From an uncultured Oscillospiraceae bacterium (GTDB lineage: Bacteria > Bacillota > Clostridia > Oscillospirales > Oscillospiraceae), in assembly GCA_958438185.1 (NCBI GenBank), contig CAUBQU010000119.1, forward strand, positions 1-5,054: a DNA stretch of 5,054 nt. The letters are read 5' to 3'. Within the stretch, counting starts at the first letter, position 1; each line of letters begins with the position of its first letter. The notes under the pieces are model-generated. The model saw only the letters and a program-made list of their open reading frames with translations. It had not been told where the DNA came from and made no database searches. Position numbers and translations under genes: made by a program. Of this stretch, positions 1-5,003 are shown one piece after another.

Positions 1-83
1 GTGTCTTTTTTCTACGTTTCACACTTGCCTTACAGCAAGGGACGAAGGCGCGAGGGGAATTCGATATTTTTTCTTCCTGGCTA

Positions 84-112
84 TTGACAGAAAGGGCCAA
101 TCGAATTACAAT
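84..112 (+). promoter_or_regulatory. Strong sigma-A type promoter
   Basis: A perfect -35 box TTGACA (84-89) is followed after exactly 17 bases by TACAAT (107-112), one mismatch from the -10 consensus. Transcription would begin near 119. The nearest gene starts at 404, so the transcript would carry a leader of about 285 nucleotides, or would be a short RNA ending at the hairpin at 248-296. An inverted repeat AATTCGAT (58-65) / ATCGAATT (100-107) brackets the -35 box and touches the -10 box. Confidence 0.75.
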
Positions 113-231
113 TAAAATGAATGATGCAGAACGATTATTATAGAATGCATATTATATAATCATGCGGCTAGGACTGTGCAGTTTGAATGCGCAGCTCCGG
201 TACGCGTCGGTCATCAAATAGAGTGCATACA

Positions 232-264
232 AAGCCAGACGCGAAGACGCAGAGCAAAACCTGA
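232..264 (+). pseudogene. Orphan C-terminal tail of a Cys-rich KTR gene
   Basis: The codons at 232-264 read KPDAKTQSKT and then stop. This matches the PDAKTQ tail that ends the complete KTR gene in this same window (3409-3600), and the PDAKTQSR-type ending I know for the Cys-rich KTR family. At DNA level, 20 of 22 bases at 234-255 match 3576-3597. Upstream in frame there is no Cys-x-x-Cys pair and no KTR motif. The frame opens only at an ATG at 187 with no Shine-Dalgarno sequence, giving at most 25 residues. I read it as a gene remnant, or as a tail-plus-terminator piece copied without its gene. It is unlikely to be translated into a functional protein. Confidence 0.55.
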
Positions 265-296
265 TGAAATGCAGGTTCGCTCTGCGTTATTTCTTT
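248..296 (+). terminator. Intrinsic terminator-like hairpin in the leader
   Basis: CGCAGAGC (248-255) pairs perfectly with GCTCTGCG (279-286). An inner stem AACCTG (258-263) pairs with CAGGTT (272-277), leaving an eight-base loop and a small asymmetric bulge. The 3' side continues TTATTTCTTT (287-296), a U-rich but interrupted tract. It overlaps the orphan KTR tail, as the KTR terminator at 3585-3641 overlaps that gene's last codons. It could end a short transcript from the promoter at 84-112 or attenuate the gene at 404. Confidence 0.6.
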
Positions 297-326
297 GCGC
301 ATTTTTGCGAAAGGGCGCGGGATCGG

Positions 327-371
327 CTGCCGGGCGCAGCGCCATGCGGCTTGCCGGGGCGCTGCTGGCAG
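327..371 (+). other. GC-rich hairpin in the 5' leader
   Basis: GCAGCGCC (336-343) pairs with GGCGCTGC (358-365), extended by CTGCC (327-331) with GGCAG (367-371) across an asymmetric internal loop. A small inner GGC/GCC stem fits in the loop. No T-tract follows, so it is not a terminator. It lies 16 bases before the ribosome binding site of the lipoprotein gene and could influence leader folding or RNA stability. Confidence 0.4.
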
Positions 372-403
372 TCCAAGAATCATATTAGAAAGGAAGCAGC
401 CTT

Positions 404-1357
404 ATGATACAGAAGAGAATGCAGAAAAGGATATGGAGCCGGGCGACATTGCTGCTGTGCGCGGTTGCGATGCTGTTGCTGCCTGGCTGTTGGGCTGACC
501 TGGCGATCGGCGTAAACGGTGTGCTGACTGCGGAGACGTACCCCGACGCCGAAAAATATCAGGTGGGGCCGGTGACCTATCGCGCGGAAGCGGTCAAAGC
601 GATCGAGGTCTACTGGCGCTCCGGCGAGGTGGAGATCACGGAATCGGACGATGCAGAGCTTTCCTGCGAGGAAAGCGGCAGCGCGTTGCCGGAGGATGCT
701 GCCATGCACTACCTGCTGGAGGACGGCGTCCTGCGGATCCGTTTCTGCGCGTCCGGCGCAACGCTCCGGGTAAATGCGTCGAAGAAGCACTTGCGCTTGG
801 CTGTGCCGCAGGGAATCGACCTCTCTGTACACGCGACGTCCGCCGCGGTCAAGGCGGGGGACTTGAACCAGAACAGCGTCCTGATCGCGGCGTTTTCTGG
901 TGACACGGAGCTGGGCGCGGTAACGGCGGCGCGCGTTGACCTCAGCAGCAGCTCCGGCAGCATCCAGGCGCGCAGCGTTTCGGCAAAATCGCTTGCTTGC
1001 GCGGCGTCGTCCGGCGAGGTCGCGATAGAGGCGGCTGCAGTCCAGTCGCTTGACTGCAATACTTCCTCCGGCGCGATCACTGTGGGCAGCATGAGCGCGG
1101 AAACGGCGCAGATTGCAACGCGCAGCGGCAGCGTGCATTTAACGCTGGCCGAAGTGCCGTCTGCTGAAATTCAGACCTCCAGCGGCAAGGTCGATCTGAC
1201 CCTGGCGCCGGGCGGCGCAGAGGTCCTGCGTACCGCCGCCAGCGGCAGGCTGATCACAGACCGCGCGTATGAACGCCGGGGCGATTTGTACGTTTTCGGC
1301 GGCGGGGCAAGCAAGCTCACGGTCGAAACGTCCAGCGGAAACCTCGAAATCCAGTAA
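404..1357 (+). CDS. Putative lipoprotein with a DUF4097-type beta-solenoid
   Basis: This 317-residue protein has a basic N-terminus (MIQKRMQKR), a hydrophobic stretch at about 14-27 and a lipobox-like LPGC with Cys29, so it is probably lipid-anchored outside the membrane. From about residue 145 it is built of repeats carrying a Ser-Gly turn followed by a short beta strand. The turn glycines fall at 166, 185, 204, 223, 242, 261 and 281, a 19-residue period, with a last turn at 312. This is the pattern of DUF4097 (putative adhesin) proteins, whose biochemical role is not settled. The start at 404 is chosen because a GAAAGGAAG ribosome binding site ends seven bases before it. The membrane-protein gene follows after 31 bases and probably shares its mRNA. 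The Pro at position -3 of the lipobox is unusual, so lipidation is likely rather than certain. An envelope scaffold or sensor role is inference. Confidence 0.8.
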   Translation: MIQKRMQKRIWSRATLLLCAVAMLLLPGCWADLAIGVNGVLTAETYPDAEKYQVGPVTYRAEAVKAIEVYWRSGEVEITESDDAELSCEESGSALPEDAAMHYLLEDGVLRIRFCASGATLRVNASKKHLRLAVPQGIDLSVHATSAAVKAGDLNQNSVLIAAFSGDTELGAVTAARVDLSSSSGSIQARSVSAKSLACAASSGEVAIEAAAVQSLDCNTSSGAITVGSMSAETAQIATRSGSVHLTLAEVPSAEIQTSSGKVDLTLAPGGAEVLRTAASGRLITDRAYERRGDLYVFGGGASKLTVETSSGNLEIQ

Positions 1358-1388
1358 AATTCAGTGAGATTCAGAAAGGAGCGACGCA

Positions 1389-1943
1389 ATGAAATCACTT
1401 GTGACGATTCAAAAGCTCTCCAAGGTGGGGAGCGTGCTTAGTAAAATCGCATTTATTTTTTCCATCATCGGCTTTTGCGGCTGTATCGCGGGGCTGCTCA
1501 GTTTGCAGATCGGCAACGGCGGCCTGATCAAAATCGGCGGCGTGACGCTGCACGGGCTGATCTCCGAGGAGTACGGCTACAATATCAAGAGCATCACTGC
1601 GGCACTAGCCGGCTGGCTGATCGTCTGCGCCGGGGAGGCGGTGCTGGCAAAGTTTGCGGAAAGGTATTTCAAAAATGAGCTGCAAGCGGGGACGCCCTTC
1701 ACCCTGGCCGGTGCAAAAGAGCTGCTGCGGCTCGGAATTTTGACGCTGGCCCTCCCCACCGGCTGCACTGTGGCTGGCAGCATCGTCGAGGGGGTCGTCG
1801 CCGGGTTCCTGAATGTGACAAAGGCTGCGGCGATGGATCTGTATTTTAGTAATGAGGCAAGCATTGCATTGGGGGTCCTGTTCTTGATCGGCTCTCCGCT
1901 GTGCCGTTACGGCGCGGCACTGCGGGAGAAAGCGGGAGAATAA
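1389..1943 (+). CDS. Four-helix membrane protein, DUF2975-like
   Basis: This 184-residue protein has four likely membrane segments at about 18-40, 67-88, 112-140 and 157-173. The stretch after helix 2 (FKNELQAGTPFTLAGAKELLRLG, residues 94-116, key residues PFT and AKELLRLG) resembles the PFT..N...LR.IG signature of DUF2975 family membrane proteins. The length also fits that family. Its function is unknown. DUF2975 genes often sit beside a small XRE-type regulator, and none is seen here. A ribosome binding site AAAGGAG (1375-1381) lies seven bases before the ATG. With only 31 bases after the lipoprotein gene and no terminator between them, the two are probably co-transcribed and may act together at the membrane. 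The family assignment is from memory of the motif and is moderate; the membrane topology is clearer. Confidence 0.7.
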   Translation: MKSLVTIQKLSKVGSVLSKIAFIFSIIGFCGCIAGLLSLQIGNGGLIKIGGVTLHGLISEEYGYNIKSITAALAGWLIVCAGEAVLAKFAERYFKNELQAGTPFTLAGAKELLRLGILTLALPTGCTVAGSIVEGVVAGFLNVTKAAAMDLYFSNEASIALGVLFLIGSPLCRYGAALREKAGE

Positions 1944-2061
1944 TGGGGGAGGCCAAAGAGGGCGCGAAGCGAATGCTCCTTTGTCTGCGATATTGCGCGG
2001 AGAAGGGGAAGCCTTCATGCTGCCCGGCGGGTGCTGCGTTTGGGAGTCTGGAGGAAGTGAC
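1944..2061 (+). ncRNA. Structured leader of yjdF, probable azaaromatic (yjdF) riboswitch
   Basis: Genes of the yjdF family in Firmicutes are often preceded by the yjdF RNA motif, a riboswitch shown to respond to azaaromatic compounds. This 118-base leader can form consecutive hairpins. AAAG plus GGGC (1955-1963) pairs with GCTC plus CTTT (1975-1982) around a GCGAAGC mini-loop. TCTGCG (1984-1989) pairs with CGCGGA (1996-2001). GAAGG (2002-2006) pairs with CCTTC (2012-2016). A GC-rich element CCC/GGG (2023-2031) follows. The ribosome binding site GGAGGAAG (2050-2057) lies at its 3' end, which would suit translational control. I see no terminator before the start codon. I cannot match it base by base to the family consensus from memory, so the call rests on gene context and folding potential. 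Confidence 0.55.
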
Positions 2062-2490
2062 ATGCGGGAGGCCAGCGGCTCGCTGACGGTATATTTTGAA
2101 GATCCGTTTTAGGTGGGCGTATTTGAGAAAATCGAGAACGGCGCGCTTTCTGTTTGCAAAGTGACCTTTGGCGCGGAGCCAAAGGATGATGAGGTATGGG
2201 CATATATTCTGCGCTATTTTGGCAAGCTGCAATTCAGTCCGGCGATCAAAATAGAGGAAAGGCGGCGCGCGGATCATCCGAAACGAAGGCAGCACAGCAT
2301 AACGAAGCAGCTTCAAACGACCGGGATCGGCACAAAATCGCAGCAGGCGCTTGCCGCGCAGCGCGAGGCAGGAAAGGCCGAACGCAAAAAAGTCAACAAG
2401 GCGCAGCGTGAGGCCGCACAGCAGCGAAAATTTGCGCTGCGGAAGCAAAAGCGAAAGAAAAAGCGAAAGAAAAAGCACCGAGTGCATTGA
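2062..2490 (+). pseudogene. yjdF: yjdF (DUF2992) gene interrupted by an in-frame TAG at codon 17
   Basis: From the ATG at 2062, seven bases after GGAGG, the frame reads SLTVYFEDPF, then TAG (2110-2112), then VGVFEKIENGALSVCKVTFG and GAEPKD. YjdF proteins read FEDPFWVG at this place, so the stop replaces a conserved Trp; TGG to TAG is one base change. The remaining 125 codons are open and keep the family features: FSPAI and a lysine/arginine-rich charged tail ending KKKHRVH. Full length would be 142 residues, normal for the family. The role of YjdF is unknown, although control by azaaromatic-sensing RNA suggests handling of such toxic compounds. A GTG directly after the stop (2113) could allow reinitiation of a protein lacking the first 17 residues. 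The tail also contains a 12-bp tandem duplication. It may be a young pseudogene, a sequencing error or a suppressed stop. Confidence 0.85.
2451..2474 (+). repeat. 12-bp tandem duplication in the yjdF tail
   Basis: The unit GCGAAAGAAAAA occurs twice in direct succession (2451-2462 and 2463-2474) and is followed by another GC. It keeps the frame and adds a second KRKK-type block to the basic C-terminus. It probably arose by replication slippage in an A-rich stretch. Confidence 0.85.
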
Positions 2491-2537
2491 GCAGCTGGCG
2501 GGAGCGGCTGCGCTTTCAAAACTGAATCAGTGAGATC

Positions 2538-2589
2538 AGAGCGCTGTTTTGCTGGCCTTACAGGGCCAGGGGAACGGCGTTCTTTTTTT
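2538..2589 (+). terminator. Long intrinsic terminator after yjdF
   Basis: A 20-base arm (2538-2557) pairs with 2564-2583 with one G-G mismatch and four G-U pairs, closed by the six-base loop TTACAG. The upper stem is CTGGCC/GGCCAG. Seven T residues (2583-2589) follow directly. It ends the lipoprotein, membrane-protein and yjdF transcription unit. Confidence 0.9.
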
Positions 2590-2654
2590 ATTGGACGTTG
2601 GCGTGTGGCATTCCAAGCGGCGGACGGCATTTTCTGCGGGGAAGACGACACGGC

Positions 2655-2681
2655 CAAAGCCTAAGCAGGCTTTGCATTTTT
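2655..2681 (+). terminator. Second terminator-like hairpin
   Basis: CAAAGCCT (2655-2662) pairs perfectly with AGGCTTTG (2667-2674) around an AAGC tetraloop, followed by CATTTTT. It lies after the long terminator and before the TetR promoter, so it may act as a back-up insulator. The T-tract is short and starts two bases after the stem. Confidence 0.55.
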
Positions 2682-2703
2682 ACAAAAAATTAAAACGTCC
2701 CTC

Positions 2704-2731
2704 TTGACATCTGGAAAAACTGCGCTACAAT
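2704..2731 (+). promoter_or_regulatory. Promoter of the TetR-KTR operon
   Basis: TTGACA (2704-2709) is separated by 16 bases from TACAAT (2726-2731). The next base pairs begin the palindrome at 2733-2752, so a bound repressor would cover the transcription start. The TetR start codon follows 34 bases after the -10 box. Confidence 0.8.
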
Positions 2732-2732
2732 A

Positions 2733-2752
2733 TAACTAACGAATGTTAGTTA
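2733..2752. promoter_or_regulatory. Likely TetR operator (perfect palindrome)
   Basis: TAACTAAC (2733-2740) and GTTAGTTA (2745-2752) form a perfect inverted repeat around GAAT. Its size and position, between the -10 box and the ribosome binding site of a TetR gene, are typical of an autoregulatory TetR operator. Binding by the adjacent regulator is inferred. Confidence 0.75.
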
Positions 2753-2765
2753 GCGAGGTGCGGCG

Positions 2766-3422
2766 ATGAAACAGGAAGATACCAAGCAGAAGATCTTAGA
2801 TAAGGCGCTGGAGCTGTTTGCAGCCCAGGGTTACGACTCTGTCAGCGTGGGCGAGATCGCAAAAGCGGTGGGCATCAAGGCGCCTTCGCTGTACAACCAC
2901 TTCCCCAGCAAGCAGGCGATTTTTGACGCCATTGTGGAATCCACGGCGGCGCAATACGAAGCGGATACAGATAAGATCGACATACATGTCCAGAACGCGG
3001 GGCAGGATATCCCCATTTTTACGGAGATCACCGCGGATGCACTTTTCGAAAAAGTGCGGCAGATCTTCGAATATTCCCTGCATAACGAGACCATCAGCCG
3101 CTTTCGCCGCATGATGACCCTCGCGCAGTTCCGCTCCCATGAGCTGGCCGCACTATATTCTAAGCGATATGTGGAGCGCATCCTGGCGTACCATGCCGGT
3201 ATTTTCCGCGCCCTGATCGCCGCGGGTGAGATCTGCGCGGAGGACCCGGACGCTTTGGCGATGCTGTATGTCGCGCCGGTGCTGACGCTCATTGGCGTAT
3301 GCGACCGGCAGCCGGAGCGGGAGGCCGAGTGCCTGGAGAAGCTCAGCCATCATGTCCGGCTCTTTTTTCGCATGGTACATTGCGATCCTTCAGAAAGGAG
3401 CGGCGCCCATGAATGCAGGTGA
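2766..3422 (+). CDS. TetR/AcrR family transcriptional regulator
   Basis: This 218-residue protein has the TetR DNA-binding domain at its N-terminus. Helix 1 is KQKILDKALELFAAQGYDSV (7-26), and the helix-turn-helix runs from VGEIAKAVGI (28-37) to the recognition helix APSLYNHFPSKQAIF (39-53). The rest (about 60-205) is a helical domain for ligand binding and dimerisation. It is not close enough to a known subfamily for me to name the ligand. GAGGTG (2755-2760) precedes the ATG by five bases. The palindrome at 2733-2752 suggests that it represses its own operon. Its last 14 bases overlap the KTR gene, so the two are probably translationally coupled. By context it controls KTR and possibly the downstream DUF998 and acetyltransferase genes. 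Confidence 0.93.
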   Translation: MKQEDTKQKILDKALELFAAQGYDSVSVGEIAKAVGIKAPSLYNHFPSKQAIFDAIVESTAAQYEADTDKIDIHVQNAGQDIPIFTEITADALFEKVRQIFEYSLHNETISRFRRMMTLAQFRSHELAALYSKRYVERILAYHAGIFRALIAAGEICAEDPDALAMLYVAPVLTLIGVCDRQPEREAECLEKLSHHVRLFFRMVHCDPSERSGAHECR

Positions 3423-3600
3423 TGAACGCTGGATCCTATGCCCGGCCTGCGGCGCAAAAACGCGGCTACGCTTGCTGCGGCGGACGGTCCTGCTGGATTT
3501 TCCCCTCTTCTGCCCCAAATGCAGGCGGGAGAGCGTGATTAACGCGAGAAATTTTCAAATCGAATTTGCAAATCAGCCAGACGCAAAGACGCAGTGCTGA
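3409..3600 (+). CDS. Cysteine-rich KTR small zinc-ribbon protein
   Basis: This 63-residue protein carries two Cys pairs, CPAC (11-14) and CPKC (35-38), likely one zinc-ribbon site. The family-defining KTR follows at 17-19, then FPLFCPKC and the tail PDAKTQ (57-62). This matches the Cys-rich KTR family (Pfam Cys_rich_KTR), whose function is unknown. The usual tail ends QSR; here it ends QC. AAGGAG (3395-3400) lies eight bases before the ATG and inside the TetR coding end, and the genes overlap by 14 bases in different frames. An in-frame upstream start would lie deep inside the TetR gene and lacks such a site. The TGA stop (3598-3600) and the last five codons lie inside the 5' arm of the terminator at 3585-3641. 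KTR genes are commonly found next to TetR-type regulators; a regulatory partner role is speculation. Confidence 0.88.
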   Translation: MNAGDERWILCPACGAKTRLRLLRRTVLLDFPLFCPKCRRESVINARNFQIEFANQPDAKTQC

Positions 3601-3641
3601 CCGCAGGGGCTTGTGGTCATGCACGGCGTCTTTTGATTTTT
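3585..3641 (+). terminator. Terminator overlapping the end of the KTR gene
   Basis: AAAGACGC (3585-3592) pairs with GCGTCTTT (3626-3633), GTGC (3594-3597) with GCAC (3621-3624), and TGACC (3598-3602) with GGTCA (3615-3619). An A-G mismatch, a bulged T and a 12-base loop complete it. TCTTTTGATTTTT (3629-3641) supplies a U-rich tail. The 5' arm encodes the last KTR residues and its stop. The DUF998 ribosome binding site begins only about five bases further on. Confidence 0.8.
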
Positions 3642-3656
3642 GAAAAGAGGAGTACG

Positions 3657-4319
3657 ATGAAAAAAACATTTCTGCAAAAGCTGGGCCTGCTGGGCGTGGT
3701 CAGTTTCCTTTCCTACACCGCGGCGGTGGTGTTTTCTCCGCTGGCTTACCCCGGTTACGATTGGATGGCGCAAGCCGTCAGCGATCTGAGCGCGGCGGAT
3801 GCGCCGTCGCTGGCGCTGTGGAATCAGCTCAGCGCGTTTTACAACGCGTGTGAGATCGTCTGCGTCACCGTTGTCTGCATTGGCATCCAGGGGCGGAGGA
3901 CAAAGCTGCTGCGGGTGGGCGTCTATCTCTTTGCCATCATGGAGTGGGTCTCCGCTATCGGCTACCGGATGTTTCCCCTCTCCAGCAGCGGGTACGCCGG
4001 AGCTTTTCAGGACATTATGCATATGGCGGTCACGGGAGCCGTCGTGCTGCTGTCAGTCGTGTCGCTGGTGCTGATCCTGATTTCTGGGACGCGGGACAGG
4101 TCCTGCCGTTCTTATGGCATCTGCGCTGGGATTGCCCTGGGCCTGATGCTGGTCGGTGCCCTGGGCATGAAGCTTGTTCCGGTGGAATATTTTGGCGTTG
4201 TGGAACGCTGCAGCGTGTTCGCCGCCACAGGCTTTAACGCAGCCCTGGGGCTGCATTTGTTCTGCGAAAACGCGGAAAAGGAAGAAGTATTTCATAGCAA
4301 AAAGGAGCATGTATTATGA
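3657..4319 (+). CDS. DUF998 family membrane protein
   Basis: This 220-residue protein has about six membrane segments, at roughly 9-29, 58-78, 86-105, 119-143, 153-174 and 183-203. Between helices 1 and 2 it carries LAYPGYDWMAQAVSDLSA (29-46), which resembles the conserved loop after helix 1 in DUF998 proteins, whose function is unknown. I place the start at 3657 because GAGGAG (3647-3652) precedes it and MKKTFLQKLG is a normal N-terminus. The frame is open upstream to 3594, but that extension lies within the terminator hairpin. The last two bases of its penultimate codon begin the overlap with the acetyltransferase start (ATGA at 4316-4319), so the pair is translationally coupled. It may be transcribed by read-through from the TetR-KTR promoter, since I see no promoter of its own. 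Confidence 0.85.
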   Translation: MKKTFLQKLGLLGVVSFLSYTAAVVFSPLAYPGYDWMAQAVSDLSAADAPSLALWNQLSAFYNACEIVCVTVVCIGIQGRRTKLLRVGVYLFAIMEWVSAIGYRMFPLSSSGYAGAFQDIMHMAVTGAVVLLSVVSLVLILISGTRDRSCRSYGICAGIALGLMLVGALGMKLVPVEYFGVVERCSVFAATGFNAALGLHLFCENAEKEEVFHSKKEHVL

Positions 4320-4942
4320 CAGAACATCACATCACGATCCGCCTTGAAACTGAGCGGGATCATAGAGCGGTAGAAAACCTGACCCGGGAGGCATTTTGGA
4401 ATGTATATCGCCCCGGCTGCCTGGAGCACTATGTGCTGCACTGCTATCGGGACGACCCGGCCTTTGTTCCGGAGCTGGACTTCGTCATGGAGCTGGATGG
4501 GGAATTGATCGGCCAAGTGATCTATGTGCGGTCAGAGATCCTGTGCGAGGACGGCCGCAAGGTCCCAATCATGACATTTGGCCCCATCAGCATCGCGCCG
4601 GCTTATAAGCGGAAAGGCTATGGCAAGCGCCTGCTGGAGTATTCTATGGCGCAGGCCCGGAAGCTGGGCGCTGGCGCGCTGGCCATTACCGGCAACATTG
4701 ATTTTTATGGCAAGTCTGGCTTTGTGCCGGCCAAAACGAAAGGCGTTCGCTATGCGGACGATCCGGTGGCGGACTATTTTTTGATCTGTGAGCTGGAGCC
4801 GGGCTTTTTGAACGGGATCTCCGGCACATACCAGGATCCGGCAGGGTACTTCGTCTGCGAGCAGGACCCGGCGGGGTTTGCACAGTTTGAGGCTACCTTC
4901 CCGGCAAAGCAAAAGCAGAAGCTGCCGGGGCAGCTGTTTTGA
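4316..4942 (+). CDS. GNAT family N-acetyltransferase
   Basis: This 208-residue protein has the acetyl-CoA binding motif A of GNAT enzymes at about 86-118: FGPISIAPAYKRKGYGKRLL, followed by a helix ending ARKLG. KRKGYG (98-103) is the pyrophosphate-binding loop, with Lys in place of the usual Gln/Arg at its first position. YGKSGF (131-136) is the typical motif B tyrosine region. The layout resembles the YhbS-like group (COG3153), to which about 40 C-terminal residues are added. The substrate cannot be read from sequence; the cassette context suggests a small toxic molecule or a cell component. AAAGGAG (4301-4307) lies eight bases before the ATG, and the start overlaps the DUF998 stop. Confidence 0.9.
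   Translation: MTEHHITIRLETERDHRAVENLTREAFWNVYRPGCLEHYVLHCYRDDPAFVPELDFVMELDGELIGQVIYVRSEILCEDGRKVPIMTFGPISIAPAYKRKGYGKRLLEYSMAQARKLGAGALAITGNIDFYGKSGFVPAKTKGVRYADDPVADYFLICELEPGFLNGISGTYQDPAGYFVCEQDPAGFAQFEATFPAKQKQKLPGQLF
4920..4940 (+). terminator. Weak hairpin at the end of the acetyltransferase gene
   Basis: AGCTGC (4920-4925) pairs with GCAGCT (4930-4935) around a CGGG tetraloop, followed by GTTTT. The hairpin overlaps the last codons of the gene, much as the KTR terminator does. The stem is short and the T-tract has only four residues, so this is tentative. Confidence 0.35.
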
Positions 4943-4969
4943 GCCAGGGGTCCCGCATTTTTAGCACGG

Positions 4970-4987
4970 CCCTCTTGAGAAAGAGGG
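4970..4987 (+). terminator. Hairpin downstream of the acetyltransferase gene
   Basis: CCCTCTT (4970-4976) and AAGAGGG (4981-4987) form a perfect 7-bp stem with a GAGA loop. The following AATCTT is a poor T-tract, so termination may be weak. The loop side also contains TTGAGA, the likely -35 box of the next gene, so the two elements overlap. Confidence 0.45.
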
Positions 4988-5003
4988 AATCTTACTGTAT
5001 CAT
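4975..5003 (+). promoter_or_regulatory. Promoter of the gene starting at 5051
   Basis: TTGAGA (4975-4980) is followed after 17 bases by TATCAT (4998-5003). The -10 box overlaps the left edge of the double dyad at 4999-5036, so a bound regulator would block RNA polymerase. Confidence 0.55.

Larger units (their letters stand above)
1..403. other. Gene-free leader region upstream of the DUF4097 lipoprotein gene
   Basis: I find no intact protein gene here on either strand; the short open frames have no ribosome binding site and no family resemblance. The stretch holds a consensus promoter (84-112), an AT-rich imperfect inverted repeat (133-161), an orphan Cys-rich KTR tail (232-264) merged with a terminator-like hairpin (248-296), and a GC-rich hairpin (327-371) just before the ribosome binding site of the next gene. 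The first 80 bases show nothing I can name beyond a weak 5-bp hairpin (24-39). Any upstream gene must end before base 1. Confidence 0.7.

Noticed and set aside
155..160. TATAAT as a second -10 box
   Set aside because: No acceptable -35 box lies 16-18 bases upstream, and the hexamer is part of the AT-rich inverted repeat.
380..1138. Open frame of 252 codons on the minus strand
   Set aside because: It lies antisense to the lipoprotein gene, is arginine- and alanine-rich in a way typical of reversed GC-rich coding DNA, and has no family resemblance.
1361..1370. TCAGTGAGAT shared with 2527-2536
   Set aside because: A 10-base match between two sites is expected by chance in a 5-kb window, and the surroundings do not extend it convincingly.
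2110..2112. UAG read as pyrrolysine or as a deliberate read-through codon
   Set aside because: The family has Trp here, a one-base change explains it, and no recoding signal or suppressor gene is visible in the window. It is kept only as an alternative.
1846..2487. Open frame of 213 codons on the minus strand
   Set aside because: It crosses the yjdF leader and coding region in reverse; the Phe/Leu/Arg-rich product is a shadow of the Lys-rich YjdF tail.
3292..3408. Upstream extension of the KTR gene to 3292
   Set aside because: The extension overlaps TetR coding sequence and matches no KTR family member, whereas the ATG at 3409 has a good ribosome binding site and gives the normal family length.
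3573..4022. Minus-strand open frame of 149 codons across the KTR terminator and DUF998
   Set aside because: It runs through a terminator hairpin and is antisense to a well-supported membrane protein gene.
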